From Hippopus hippopus (taxonomy: Eukaryota; Mollusca; Bivalvia; Cardiida; Cardiidae): a stretch of DNA of 64,000 nt. The notes beneath the pieces were generated by a model that made no database searches, was not told the DNA's origin, and was given only the letters and a program-made list of their open reading frames with translations. The stretch is from positions 25,801,084 to 25,865,083 of the forward strand of contig OX328098.1 of assembly GCA_946811185.2 (NCBI GenBank), given 5' to 3'. Position numbers and translations under genes: made by a program. Shown here one piece after another: positions 39,147-50,470 of the stretch; the first letter of the stretch is position 1, and the number at the start of each line of letters is the position of its first letter.

Positions 39147-39155
39147 TTTACTACT

Positions 39156-39161
39156 GTAAGT
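39156..39161. repeat. Target-site duplication, right (GTAAGT)
   Basis: GTAAGT directly follows CCTTTACTACT and matches the left copy base for base. Confidence 0.9.
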
Positions 39162-39176
39162 GCAAGCTCGAGGTTT

Positions 39177-39380
39177 TCTAGAAAATAACTTGCCGAGCCA
39201 GCTAGCTCAGTCGGTAACGAACAGAGTTTTAAAGTATGGGTTCGCTGGTTCGTTTCCCAAAACACTGGTTGCTTTCCCTAAAAAAGATCGTCGTAAATAT
39301 GTTCAGCTGTGGTACAGGAACGAATCCTATCGTAATGACTAGCATCAATTTTCGGTAAGAAATTGGTCGAGCTTTGGAAA
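39177..39380 (+). repeat. SINE head with diverged body
   Basis: GAGCCAGCTAGCTCAGTCGG (box A) and GGTTCGCTGGTTCGTTTCC (box B-like), followed by CTATCGTAATGACTAGCATC. Confidence 0.55.
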
Positions 39381-39381
39381 C

Positions 39382-39497
39382 GATCCATCCATCCATCCAT
39401 CCGTCCGTCCGTGCGTCCGTCCGTCGATCCATCCATCCATCCATCCATCCATCCAACCATCCATCCGCCCGACCGTCCACCTATCCATCCATAATAA
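39382..39497. repeat. (ATCC)n / (GTCC)n microsatellite
   Basis: Imperfect ATCC and GTCC units, with scattered ATCC-like units continuing to about 39660. Confidence 0.9.
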
Positions 39498-39889
39498 TTT
39501 CTGGTTTCTCTCATTCTTCTACATGCATACATCCTTCTCCCATTGATTCAACATTCATTCACTCTTCCTTCCATCAATTCATACATCTGTCTATCCCAAT
39601 CCATTTCTCCATCGATCTATCAATTTATCCATTTGGGAATTCATTCATCCATTCATCTTCATGTACACAGATGCACCTATACATGTGTGAATTTATTCAT
39701 GAAAATATCGACCGAATACTTAGACGCTAACACCAATACCGCTCTCTCTGCGTGATCTGTAAGACATATTAATGGGGGGATGACGACGCACGCAACCCTT
39801 AGCCATCTTTATATCCCCGTTACACCAAACTTATTTTCACTACGCTCGGAAAAAATTCAGTGCAAACCTAGCGGACGTGGTTGCAACGT

Positions 39890-40108
39890 TTTATCTCTTT
39901 ATCAAACGGCAAATTTTAGACTGGTTCATATTGAAAGCAATTGCAGACGATAAATAAAATATTGCTTAAATGGTGAGATTTGTCGTTCATAGGATAGAAA
40001 ACATTGTGGGAAAAAGGAGAAAATGCTGGTTCCCAGCATTTTCTCCTTTTCCCACTATGTTTTCAAATGCCGTACGTCGAAACTCCGGATTGTGTGGTAA
40101 AGAGTTAA
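39890..40108 (+). mobile_element. Family A element, complete
   Basis: TTATCTCTTTATCAAACG to GGTAAAGAGTTAA. The hairpin centre is GCTGGTTCCCAGC. Confidence 0.8.
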
Positions 40109-40309
40109 CGTCTGTTTACCAATTTCATGGACGGACTCGGATCTAGACAAGTACATATGTAATTCTATCATACACATTAGCCGGCTAAAAGCTTTACTTG
40201 CTCAAAGCAGATTGCAACCCGTCAAAGATACTTTTAGAGCGGTGTTTGACGATCTATGACAAGATTTTGTCCGCCCGTACACTACCATCTTTTAATTTCA
40301 ACACAACAA

Positions 40310-40552
40310 TTTAATCGATTCTTAGTGGCTCAACGGTGAAAACGTTCTTATCAGAAAATTCAGGTTCGATCCTTCCGGTTGGCGCTGACCACGTGGGTGT
40401 GTCTTTTGGGCAAGGCACTACAAGCTTCCAGAATAGTAATGATGAAACCCCCAAAAATGCCGTGAACAAATTAGTTGTCGATGTGACATGAATGAAATAT
40501 TGGAAAGTTAATTCGTGCTGCAGGCGGAAGAGTACATGACCACCTTCATCCG
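40310..40552 (+). repeat. tRNA-like repeat
   Basis: AGTGGCTCAACGGTGAAAAC and GGTTCGATCCTTCC suggest RNA polymerase III boxes. The body is TCTTTTGGGCAAGGCACTAC and unlike the main SINE family. Confidence 0.5.
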
Positions 40553-40782
40553 TCACCCTTTACCATACAGTAACGAGTTTAAACGACCCTTAGGAGGAAG
40601 GCTTTTTGAAAACATTGTGGAAAAGGAGAAAAATGCTGTTAACCAGCATTTTTTTCCTTTTACTACAATGTGTTTCTAACCTATCAAAGACAAAATCCCT
40701 CGTTTGAACCCATTAAAATTGTCGTCTGCAAATGCCTTCATTGTTGACAAATCTACATTTGTGTTGTGTGGTAAAGGGTTAA
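40553..40782 (-). mobile_element. Family A element sharing TTAA with the next copy
   Basis: CACCCTTTACCATACAG to GGTAAAGGGTTAA (TTAA at 40779-40782). Confidence 0.75.
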
Positions 40783-41006
40783 CTCTGTACCAGTTGACAA
40801 AAATTTAGATTCGTTCCAATTGAAACCATTTGCAGACGACAAATTCAATGTTGCTCAAATATTGGAACATGTCCTCGAAAGAGTAGAAACACTGTGGGAA
40901 AAGGAGAAAATGCTGGTTACCAGCATTTTCTCCTTTTCCCACAATGTTTCTAAAAATCCTTCTTTCTCGGTTCGTTAAAAGAAAGGATTTTTAGGTACAA
41001 GATTAA
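40779..41006 (+). mobile_element. Family A element
   Basis: Begins on the same TTAA. The perfect hairpin at about 40890-40950 includes GGAGAAAATGCTGGTTACC. Confidence 0.8.
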
Positions 41007-41009
41007 TAA

Positions 41010-41420
41010 CGTCCTGGCTCAGCCAGAATGCCAGTTTCAGATGGTAGACTTGGAAATAATACATGATAGAAGTGAATTTAGACTTTCTGCTGAATTGGGA
41101 TTTTGAAGGTATGGTTTTGACGATGATTATATTGGAGGGAAAGCAGCTAGAGGCTTGGGAGGATTATTGTACAAAGCGCTGGTAAAATAAACTCAAGGAA
41201 AGCATGAACAGGTGCAGCAATGTAAATGAAATAATAAACAGAATTAAACACCATAATAACTGAAATAATGTTGAAAATGGCGGTATAACAGAAAATGTTG
41301 AAAACGGCGATCAATACCAAACTAATAATTAAACTGACAAAAAAATTTTGGTAGCAGCGAAGTGGTTAAAATGTGCGTGGTATAACTGAAATAATGTTGA
41401 AAACGGCGATAAAAACTATT
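41010..41420 (+). repeat. Diverged SINE with repeated tail
   Basis: The tail motif ATAACTGAAATAATGTTGAA, followed by AATGGCGG or ACGGCGA, occurs two or three times (about 41258, 41288 and 41382). The head is not recognisable. Confidence 0.5.
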
Positions 41421-42147
41421 CAACCAAATACCCCGAAAAAAAAATGTTGGTGGCAGCGAAGGGGTTAAAATGTCCCTGGAGAGAGTGGCTCCTAATTTGC
41501 AAATGAAGGTCATCTGATTTTCACGACTTTTCTGTCCTAAATTCTTGATTCTTTTATTCTGCTTATTAGGCAATAATTTCTTCTCTATAAATCTTAAGTG
41601 CGCCCATTTTACGCGATATTTCCTTTATTCTTTTTATCGATGAAATTCGCTGTGTCTCTCTGGCAACTAGTATAAGCGTATACGTCTTTCGAGGACCGAA
41701 ATTACAGTACCTATGTAAATTAGGGTCGTGTCACTTTGTATTGTATCGTTATGTTTCCGTCTTTGACTTACACTCCAAAGCACTATTTCAGAATGCCATA
41801 TTTCAAAATATCTTAGATTCATTAATTCTTGTTTTCTCTGCTCTTTTTTATGACAGTCCTTTGCCTACTTTGATCTATGTGAAACAGTATATTTGTAGTG
41901 TCAATTTGTATAACTGATGGTGTGTGTTATATACAAGTCATAAGTAAATTTTCGTTCTGTTCTTTCCTGTAAAATAGAAGAACTCATTTGAAAAAGTTAT
42001 AGTTAAAAAGGATAGTTTTGCTTCACACTTTTTCTTTCATACGTTTTGGTTAGTACAATGTGCTCTCACATTTTGACCATGGAAAGGGCTTTTTCATTTT
42101 CGTTTGTGGCGTCACCTTTTTAACATAAAGTCACTTATATGTTAGTG
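41421..42147. other. Unique DNA
   Basis: Nothing recognised. Confidence 0.4.
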
Positions 42148-42490
42148 TTTAAATCGTTACCAAACGACAGAATTTCAGAAAAATGAAAAGTTTTTACAGA
42201 CGACAATTTGAATTTGACAATGTAGAAAACTGTGTGCAAACGCAGTCGACGTGGCAGCAACGAGTTATCTCTTAACCAAACGAAAAAAAGTTTAGACAGG
42301 TTCAAGCTGAAGGCAATTGCAGACGACAGAATGTGGGTGAAATAGTGAAATTTGCCTTTCATAGGAAAGAAAATATCATGGAAAAAGGAGAAAATGCTGG
42401 TTACCACGATGTTTTCCTTTTCCAATTTTTTTTTTAAAAGACTTCTTTCTCAATGTTGTTTAACTCAGAATTGTGTGGTAAAAGGGTCAA
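42148..42490 (+). mobile_element. Two overlapping family A copies
   Basis: A left fragment (about 42150-42235, CGTTACCAAACGACAG) precedes a fuller copy (about 42260-42490) whose hairpin's right arm is damaged. Confidence 0.6.
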
Positions 42491-43063
42491 AGTTTTTTTC
42501 AACAATAATTCAGTTATCTCGAGTGTCCTTATTCCTTGAGTGTCCTAGAAACTGTGATTTTTATTTATATTTCGTATCGCACGTAGTTTGATGACGTCAC
42601 ATGGTATTTCATCTCGGTACCCTTACCAATATTCAAGCGTTTTTATTGCAACTGAATATCAGTCAAATGTGATACAAAAACACCACTCGCAAAGACAAGT
42701 AAAAAGAATTTTCATGGCGAAAAGAAACCATTGTTCTTATTTCTATATAGAATCCGCTCTCAAAAAAAAAAGGCGACGGTCTTGTATTATCTGCAGTAAT
42801 TACTATCCACCTACCGGAATTAATTCACAACATGTTTGTTCAAGAGGGCGGACGGGAAAAAATTATTTGCGCAGTCTTTTTTAATATCTTTTAAATCTAA
42901 ATTTTCACGATTCATTTGATTTTTGTATTACAAAAGAAATACTAGACAAAGGATATATACAAGAATTTGAGTTTGGATCTTTCCTAGGAGCACCCGACCT
43001 TCTGCCATTTCAAGTAGACTACTTGTAAAACATCGGGACAAAAATCAGTTCGAGAAAATAAAA
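42491..43063. other. Unique DNA
   Basis: Nothing recognised. A 98-codon open frame at 42588 has no family features and is probably chance. Confidence 0.35.
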
Positions 43064-43069
43064 AATAAA

Positions 43070-43333
43070 TGAGCCATGCTCTGTGAAAAGGGGGCTTAAT
43101 GCATCTGTGAAAAGTATCGAACCAGGTCAGCCTGCGCAGTTCGCGCAGGCTGACCTGGGCCGAAACTTTTTGCTATTGGTCAATTTTGTGTATGTTCAAG
43201 GACCACTCTATCTCATAATTCCATTGGTTGTTAGACAAAATGAATTTTATGGATCCATAGTTATGTGATGGCTTGCATTGGTTAAATGGATCACGGAGAT
43301 GTATTAAGCCCCCTTTTGCCAGAGCATGGCTCA
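43070..43333 (+). mobile_element. Family C element, complete with duplication
   Basis: TIRs of about 37 bp start TGAGCCATGCTCTGTG and end GCCAGAGCATGGCTCA. AATAAA flanks both sides (43064-43069 and 43334-43339). The inner hairpin is CAGCCTGCGCAGTTCGCGCA then GGCTG. The best copy for defining the family; the superfamily is not determined. Confidence 0.85.
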
Positions 43334-43339
43334 AATAAA

Positions 43340-43595
43340 TGAGCTATGCTCTTTCAAAAGAGAGTTGAATGCATCTCCGTATAGAATTATACCAAGCAAG
43401 ATATCACATAATTATGGATGCATAAAAGTCCATTTTGTCTGACAGTTGACTGGATATGGAGGTAGAATTGTCCTTGGACATGCGTAAAATTTTCAAGTAG
43501 CAAAAGGGTTCTACCCAGGTCAGCCTGAGCAGGCTGACGTAAGTTGATAAGTTTTGCAGATGCACAAAGCCCCCTTTTTTCACACAGCATGGCTA
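43340..43595 (+). mobile_element. Family C element directly after the previous one
   Basis: Starts TGAGCTATGCTC next to the AATAAA duplication and ends ACACAGCATGGCTA. The inner hairpin is partly deleted (CAGCCTGAGCAGGCTG). Confidence 0.75.
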
Positions 43596-44049
43596 AAATA
43601 GATAAACAAACAAGTAAATAAAAAAGTAGGGTAAACTGAACTCAGTGATATAAAATTTTCACTGGCAAATAAAACGAAACAAGCAAATTCTTTTTATTAT
43701 TGTTGTTGTTGTTTCAAAACTCTGAATTATAAAATATTCTGAATAAGTTGCCAGAACAATGTTGCAAGAAATAATGATGGAAATAAAAAAGGACAGGAAA
43801 AAACTTGACAAGAAATTGAGTGAAATGAACTGAATTATTAAAAGCGTTTAAGGGCAAATTAAAGGACAGTTTTTATCAGTCAGTTTCGTACTGTAATAGC
43901 CTTTAAATTGAAAGTTTAACGAGCCGTTTGTTTTTTGTATTAAACAATAAATGATAGACAAAGTAAAACAAAAAATCTGACCTTGATTCGTTGCCACTAG
44001 CAGATGCTCTTTTATGTATAGCAGCAGACTGCTTTTGAAAACAATGTTG
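43596..44049. other. AT-rich DNA
   Basis: Nothing recognised beyond a short TTG repeat near 43700. Confidence 0.4.
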
Positions 44050-44285
44050 CGTAAGGATTTGTTTGGTTGAAAGGCGTGTTACGCCGTTTTCAACATCATT
44101 TCAATTATATCATGGCGGCCAGTGCACCTATTCATGCCTCCCTGGAGTATGTTTTACCAGTTTTTCGCGTATTATTCTTCCCAAGCTGCTTTCCAAAATA
44201 ATCATAATTCTATCCCCGGAAAGAAATTTGCCGATCCAGCGACCTGGACGCTTGAGATTGTGAGTTCGATTCTAAGGGCCAACTA
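44050..44285 (-). repeat. SINE (reverse), partial
   Basis: The minus strand contains AATGATGTTGAAAACGGCGT at the tail and GATCGGCAAATTTCTTTCCG in the body. The middle is missing. Confidence 0.6.
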
Positions 44286-45010
44286 AAAAAATGCTATTAT
44301 AGTCTTTCAGATGAGACGTTACACCTAGATCCCATTTAATGGCGCTATAAAACTTGCACGTTTAAGATCCAGACGTAATTCAGCATGTTATTGTTCTATA
44401 TCTCGCACTCACGTAACATAACTAACAGGCTTATGGGCATCGCTGATATGAGCAACTGGTGGCCACGACAAATAAACACAAAATCGATCTATTTTTAGTC
44501 AGTAGATAGAAACCAACACATTGTAACAGCTGTTTCGACCATTTGGCCAGAAAGTCTCTCAAAATGCTATGAGCTTTAGCGCAATGATCAGATACTCTTT
44601 TAAACATCAGGCAGTTTAGATCAGTGATCAGACTGCACACTGTCTGCAAAGGCATTTTTGTTTTACCTTGAGATTTGCAAGGGTTAACAAGTCTGGACTA
44701 CTTCTTGTTGCGTAGTTGGAATTACGGACACTCTGCCTGGGGGAACATAGATAATTGATCTGTCAACGTTATTTAATTACGAAATTGTCAATTTTGCGTA
44801 AACACACGAAAAAAAGAAAACCTCTCACAGACAATCGGAATCTCCGTCTGTTAGTTCTCAGGCTGTCCTTTAACCCATACCTTTACATGTTTTTATTTTG
44901 CTTGGTTTGTGTATAGCAACGCTTTGGGCAGTCTTTCAGTGTTATTGCGTGACTTTGTCTCTCAGCGTGTTCACTTCCCAGTCTGTCCCAGTTCTTGCTT
45001 TCTTTCTTTC
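44286..45010. other. Unique DNA with a family B scrap
   Basis: TTTAGATCAGTGATCAGACT at 44615-44635 has no full partner arm. Nothing else recognised. Confidence 0.4.
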
Positions 45011-45016
45011 TTTCTT

Positions 45017-45262
45017 AGCCCGGCCGAGTAGCTCAGTGGTTAGCGTATCTGACTCATGACCTGGAGGTTTCGGGTTCGATACCCGGTTGCGGCGAACTTT
45101 CTTTCCGGCGATTTTTCGCCTCTCACCTCTGATGCATGACAGAAAAGTAGTCAGTGGCTTTGGAAAGAAAGTTGTGTAGGAACTGGTATGAGAAAGCCAG
45201 GAAACACATGGGTGCGTCACTGACCGTATCGTCAAATTCCAATACACACCAAACCAAACCAA
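45017..45262 (+). repeat. Second tRNA-derived SINE family
   Basis: Head GCCGAGTAGCTCAGTGGTTA (box A) and GGTTTCGGGTTCGATACCC (box B) would be typical of a tRNA. The body (TTTCTTTCCGGCGATTTTTC) and tail (CAAATTCCAATACACACC, then AAACC repeats) differ from the main family. A (CTTT)n tract lies on each side. Confidence 0.75.
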
Positions 45263-45444
45263 ATCTTTCTTTCTTTCTTACTTTCTTTCTCTGTCTCTCT
45301 GTCTCTCTCTCTGTCTGAGATATGGCATTCAGCCTTTGACTACTTCTTAGAATTTAGTATAGTTTTTAATACGGACGTTGACACTTCGGTGCTTTCAGGA
45401 CTTTGATTCACCAATGGGGGGGACGATATTCCTTTATTCCTTTA

Positions 45445-45712
45445 CATCTGAGCTGCGCTCTGGTGAAAGAGGGTTTGATGCATTTGATGTGGTACATATT
45501 AGGCCTACCAAGCCTACCAAGGAAGTCATCATATTTATATGTATCGATAGAGCCCATTTTTTCTAACAACCGACTGAATAAAAAAGTAGAATGGTCCTGA
45601 TACGCATAAAATTGACCAATAGCAAAACTTTTCGACACAGGTCAGCCTGTGCGGACTGCGCAGGCTGACCTGGGTCGATATTTTAAATCCCCATTCACAG
45701 AGCATGGCTCGT
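45445..45712 (+). mobile_element. Family C element
   Basis: From GCTGCGCTCTGGTGAAAGAG to CATTCACAGAGCATGGCTC, with inner hairpin CAGCCTGTGCGGACTGCGCA then GGCTG. Confidence 0.7.
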
Positions 45713-47125
45713 GTATAAAACATCAATGTCCGTATTTGACTAGGTGATGCACAGATTTTACGCCAATCAGATGTCACAATCTTAGAATATAGGAGAAGTA
45801 GTCGATTAAAGATGTTGCAAACTTTAGCCTCTCAGCATTTTCAGCACTTTGATTTCGCTTTTCTTCACCAATAATTTAGAATGTGTCTATGATCTGATAG
45901 TATGATACATGCTTAAAATAACGCCATTAAATTGACTGAGGCTGATCATCTTGAAATAGCTAAATGGCTTGTCTTAGAATGTAGAAGCGACCAAGCAACT
46001 GTTCAAAACATCGTTGTTCTTTTCCGACAATATTTTCTAACATTTCGAAGAAAATTTGATTTATTCTTCTCCTGATTATTGAGAGAGTTTCTATTACATG
46101 GTGCTATGAAACATGTGTTAAACACTGCTGCTTAATTGACTAAGCCGTTCATCTTCAGCCAATCAGATGCTTATTTGTAGAACCTCAAATTGAAAAAGAA
46201 TATGAGTGCAAATCCTGGGCCTTTCGGCACTTTCCGTGCTTTGATTTTTTCATCTTCTTATAATTGAGAGAGTTTCTATTACATGGCGGGATAAGACATT
46301 TATTAAATATCGCCTCTACATCACGTATCATGGAAAATTTCTTTTGTTGAAAGGCTGACTGACCCTTTCACTGTTCTCAACGTATCCATTTTGATTTAGT
46401 AAATTGAATTATGACGTTTGAGCGAAACATCGGATATCTCGAATTAGTTCTGTTCACACTGTTTATTAAAAAGACTTGCTACAGTTTCTCCGCAGTGTTT
46501 CAGTTCTTTTGAAAATTACTCATAAAAATGCGCTTAATGGATTTCTATTATTCCGGAATTAAATCGCGTGTCAGTGAATTCGGAACATTTCCATTTTATG
46601 ACACAGGGGTATTAATGCGGGGTTTTAGACGCTATTTAAAAGCTCGATTCGCGTGTTGAAGGGGGAAAAAATTCGCCGAAGCCTTTGGAATGTGGTGACC
46701 AAGGGAATTATGATGTTATATTGGTGATATTTTGTGTTTGTGTGAGGTTTCTTAAAGGAATTAAACCCATCATTAAAGAAATAGGGATGATTTTGATGTT
46801 ATGAAAAAATAAGGAAAGATGGTGGTTTTTTTTTTTCATTTTATAGTTTTATTAACTTATTGCGCCTTTGCATATTTGCAGATGATTCTTTCAAATGAAC
46901 TCCTTATTAAATATGTTTAATCTTCACAAATTGAGGTTCAACACATGAATATATGAGAAATATTGTGGTAAGAGGACAAATCGCCAGAATGAATTTCTCC
47001 TTTTACTCCACTGTTTTGAAAGCTGGTCTGCTGCGAGAAGACTAGGAATGGATAATGTGTCATATACTTATTTAGACGGATTAACACAATTAAATTGAGA
47101 TAGAACGTTTTATGAAGTTACAAAG
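45713..47125. other. Diverged local direct repeats, no gene
   Basis: TTGAGAGAGTTTCTATTACA followed by TGG occurs at about 46079 and 46264, each followed by similar AAGACAT/AACATG text. A decayed family A hairpin is near 46965-47010. Confidence 0.45.
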
Positions 47126-47130
47126 AATTG

Positions 47131-47402
47131 AACTATGCTCTGGCAATAGGGCGGGCGGGCTTAATGCATCTCCATGATGCGTTATAACGAAGAGTCATCA
47201 CGTAATTATGGATTTATAAAATGCATTTTGTTAAACAACCGGCTGAATCATGAGGTAGAATGGTCATTTGGCATGCGGAAAAGTGAACAATAGCAAAAAG
47301 TAACGCCCCAGGTCAGCCTGCGCGGAGTGCGCAGGCTGACCTGGAGCGATACTTTTTGCATATATGCATTTTACTTCCTCTTCACAAAGCATGGTTCATG
47401 CA
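47131..47402 (+). mobile_element. Family C element
   Basis: From ACTATGCTCTGGCAATAGG to CTTCACAAAGCATGGTTCA. Perfect inner hairpin at about 47309-47345. Confidence 0.7.
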
Positions 47403-47671
47403 TGTACCTTTCATATTTAGTTGCTAAGTTATGAGTGTTTTAAGTATTTCATTACATTTCACATTACATCCATTATGTCTTAATACTTTCTTTTGTTTGG
47501 CCTATTTGGAAAATGTTTTACGCTGTTTTCAACAATATTTCTCTTATAGAGACGTATCATTTGTAGATTTACGTATTTTAATTGTACATCTTAAATGGGG
47601 CTCCTTAGACTTTTTGCTGCGTAAAGTTGACTGATTGACTGATCAATTGATTGGTTATTTCACTAACTCAC

Positions 47672-47905
47672 CACTCACCCACCCACTCACTCACACACAC
47701 ACCTACCACCTTCTCACTCACCCACCCGCCCACCGCTTTTCTCACCCAACCAGCCACCCATCCACTCTCCCACCAACCCATCCACCCACCCACTCACTCA
47801 CTCACTCACTCACTCACTCACTCACTCACTCACTCACTCACTCACTCACTCACTCACTCATTCATTCATTCATTCATTTATTCATTCATTCATTCATTCA
47901 TTCAC
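47672..47905. repeat. (CACT)n and (CATT)n microsatellite
   Basis: Irregular CACC/CACT sequence, then about eighteen CACT and ten CATT units. Confidence 0.95.
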
Positions 47906-48715
47906 GTTTTTCCTTGGTCTCAATAGAACATGGTTTGGATGATTTTGAACCTACAACCCCTAGATAAGTAGTAGTATAGGTCTCAGCGGTACGACCGATC
48001 TTTAAATACTTTGGCTCGTGGAGTGCTCTTGGATAAGGCACTACAGAAACCGAGCCAAGCACTAATGAAATTCGGAAGAGGCATGAAAAAAATAAGCTAT
48101 CCCTGTGATAAGCTGAAATTTTGTTGAAGAGAGGCGTATGCCACCATTTAAATAAACCGGCACTCGTCCATGAAATTGGAAAAGATGTGTTTTTACCGAT
48201 ATGACGTCGGAGAAAACGAAAAAAAAAAATGCTGAAAAAAATACTTAATTTTAGATTCGAACCCACGACCTTCCAAACCAGAGTGAGCTGTGAAGGCAAC
48301 CGCTGTTTCATTTGGGTAAAAATGGAATTATCCCTTATCTTTACCGTTAGTAACGGAGTAGGAAATTTCAAAAATCTATACTTGTTTGTGTTTTCTACAT
48401 GTATCGCTACATGTATCTATGTTTTGATTTCAGAGCCATCTTTGCACACGAATGAAAACTAGCAGTTTTTGTTAAGATTTTCTAACGAAATACTTGCGAA
48501 CGATATCTGATTTGATGTTCCTTTAAGACATGCCTAATGGGCGATTGATCGACATTAACGGATTTACTTTTAAACATACAGTGAGCTGTTTTTAGATAAC
48601 AATTATAACTACACCGTATTATGTGGTCTTCAGCATCATATTCAACGAATAACTTTATGTCAGTTTATCGGCATTTAATGAAGGTTACACTTATAAAATC
48701 ATTATCCGATAAGTA
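47906..48715. other. Unique DNA with possible tRNA-like scrap
   Basis: GATTCGAACCCACGACCTTC at 48255-48274 resembles a reversed box B, but no box A partner is convincing. Confidence 0.4.
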
Positions 48716-48830
48716 GGAAGTATTGACCAAGAGCAGACTGCACATAACATTCAGTCTGATCTTGATCTACACTTTTCGCAAAGAAAAAAAAAACACTCCC
48801 GCTGGCGTTTCCCAGGTTGTTAAGGGTTAA
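48716..48830 (-). mobile_element. Family B element, short
   Basis: The hairpin around AGACTGCACATAACATTCAG has mismatches. Ends TTGTTAAGGGTTAA at the TTAA that opens the next family A copy. Confidence 0.6.
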
Positions 48831-49052
48831 CCCTTTACCACACGTCAAAATCTTAGTCTCATCCATATTGAAAGCATTTGTAGAGGAGAACTTTAACATG
48901 ACTCAGTTGATAAGATTTGTTTATGACAAAGTAGAAAACATTGTGAGAAAAGGAGAAAATGCTGGTTACCAGCATTTTCTCCTTTTCCCACAACGTTTTC
49001 AAAAGCCTCTTTCCCCATGGTCGTTAGAACTGAATTGTGTGGTGAAGGATCT
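48827..49052 (+). mobile_element. Family A element
   Basis: TTAACCCTTTACCACACG at the left. Near-perfect hairpin at about 48937-48995; the right end is weak (GGTGAAGGATCTA). Confidence 0.8.
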
Positions 49053-49199
49053 ATTTATACAGCGTATTAGTTCTTATCATTGTTAAATGAAGTTTGAAAT
49101 CAGCTTTTTATTCTATTTTTGGTCTGATAAGCCTCGAGGCAGATTCTCTAGCAAATATCAAGCTGATGGAATCTTTTGTCAGCTAATGAATATATACGG

Positions 49200-49410
49200 C
49201 TGTTTTCTACTATCCCTTATCATGTTGGATAAGTTCAATAAAAACTTTCAAGCCGACAGTAAAAACCCTTTCTTTTTTTTTTTTCGTGAAGAAAATATCT
49301 CCTTGTCGGAAAGTGTAGATCAAAGATCAGAATGCACGTTCTGTGCAATCTGATCTTGATCTACATTTTCCACAAAAGGTCAGGGAGTCGCGCTCAGCAG
49401 CTTAAGGGTT
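49200..49410 (-). mobile_element. Family B element
   Basis: The hairpin at about 49312-49372 carries GAATGCACGTTCTGTGCAAT. Ends CAGCAGCTTAAGGGTTA. Confidence 0.7.
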
Positions 49411-49640
49411 AGAGCAGTGTTCTGGGAAAGGAAGGTTTAATGCATCTTCGTCATGCAATATACCAGGCAAGACGTCGCATAAGATAGACCCATCTTTCCT
49501 AAATCATGATGTAGAATAGTGCAAAAGTACTGGTAAAAAAAACTCCAGGAAAGTGGTGATAGGTGCACTGGCCTCCGCGATATAATGGAAATAATCTTGA
49601 AAATGGTGTTAGACACCATACAAGCAAACAAAACAATGGA
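49411..49640. repeat. Family C fragment followed by SINE tail
   Basis: GTGTTCTGGGAAAGGAAGG to about 49500 is family C. 49520-49625 holds the SINE tail (GATAGGTGCACTGGCCTCCG, ATCTTGAAAATGGTGTTAGA). Confidence 0.6.
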
Positions 49641-49769
49641 CGAAGCAGTATTGGGACCTGTGTTCGTGTAATTGGAATACTTTTGAAGAAATTAATATGA
49701 TTTTTTTTTTTTGTAAGATCTGACAAAGTACAAAACTAAGAAAGAATTTCGAGAAAATACATGAGCACT

Positions 49770-49990
49770 GTTGACTTTGTCCATAGTGGTTTTGTGTGGC
49801 TCAGGATTTGAAATCCGGAAGCCCTGGATTCAATCCTCACTGTAAGTCCAAGGTTTTTCCATGGGAGTGTCCTTTTGCGAGATACCTCATAGCCGTAGCC
49901 TATTACAAGTAGTGAAACCCAGGACATGCATGAATAAAAAAAAAAGCTCTAGTTGTGATATAACTGGAATAAGGGATATTGCGAGAATAT
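49770..49990 (+). repeat. tRNA-like repeat, diverged
   Basis: GTGTGGCTCAGGATTTGAAA and GGATTCAATCCTCAC resemble polymerase III boxes. Confidence 0.4.
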
Positions 49991-50039
49991 TACAGATAAT
50001 GACCGCCAATTACGAGAGAAAATTTCTGTACGGAAAGTC

Positions 50040-50260
50040 TGAACCCTTTCGGCGTCCTAGGAAGGAAAGGTATTGGCTTTTGCGGACGGCATAGATCAAG
50101 ATCAGACTGCACAGAACGTGCAGTCTGATCTTGGATCTATGCCGACCGCTTGTTGAGTCAAGCCTATAAGATTAAAATCTTTTTGAGTTTTAATAATGTA
50201 TATTTTCAGCCGTCGATAAAGATTGAGTTGATATGATTGGCGCTGAAAGGGTATAAAACT
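50040..50260 (-). mobile_element. Family B variant
   Basis: Outer arms GCGGACGGCATAGATCAAG and CTATGCCGACCGC. It shares the longer flank type with 3030-3392. Confidence 0.65.
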
Positions 50261-50329
50261 GTGTTGGGAAGAAATGTATATTGAATTTCAATCTTTGCGG
50301 TTTTTTTTTTTCCTAGATTGGTTCATTCA

Positions 50330-50470
50330 TTACTAAGCACGATCCTGAGGGAGGAGGATTTTGAAAACATTTTAGGAAAAAGACAAAATGTTGGTAACCA
50401 GAATTTATCCTTTTCTCGCAATTGTATCATTTCAAGTCTTAAATTTTGTCGCATGGTACAGATTAAGATA
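50330..50470 (-). mobile_element. Family A element, degenerate
   Basis: GATTTTGAAAACATTTTAGG with a short hairpin AATGTTGGTAACCAGAATTT. The distal part is deleted. Confidence 0.5.

Larger units (their letters stand above)
24875..39155. mobile_element. Maverick/Polinton DNA transposon, both ends intact
   Basis: The element is 14,281 bp, starts AGTAGTAAAGG, ends CCTTTACTACT and is flanked by a perfect 6-bp duplication, GTAAGT. The AG...CT ends, 6-bp duplication and gene set (retroviral-type integrase, adenovirus-type protease, A32-like packaging ATPase, double jelly-roll capsid protein, penton-like protein and protein-primed polymerase B) define Polintons. Nearly all genes are on the minus strand; one CCHC gene and one TIR gene are on the plus strand. 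Damage visible: polymerase truncated at both ends, an amber stop in the minor capsid gene, and a broken left TIR gene. The other ORFs are open, which suggests a fairly recent but already defective copy, or one mobilised by others. Confidence 0.95.
37268..39155. repeat. Polinton right terminal inverted repeat
   Basis: This is the partner of 24875-26950, shorter mainly because its tandem array has fewer units. It carries the open copy of the TIR gene. A block beginning with the sequence around AATGCTAAATCCCTCTCAGG occurs twice (about 38868 and 38975), a duplication absent from the left arm. Confidence 0.85.

Noticed and set aside
42588..42884. 98-codon frame with CIICSNYYPP and other Cys
   Set aside because: No family match by eye, no codon-level support and no flanking gene structure.
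47635..47967. Frames rich in His, Ser, Thr, Pro and Leu
   Set aside because: Translations of CACT and CATT repeats.
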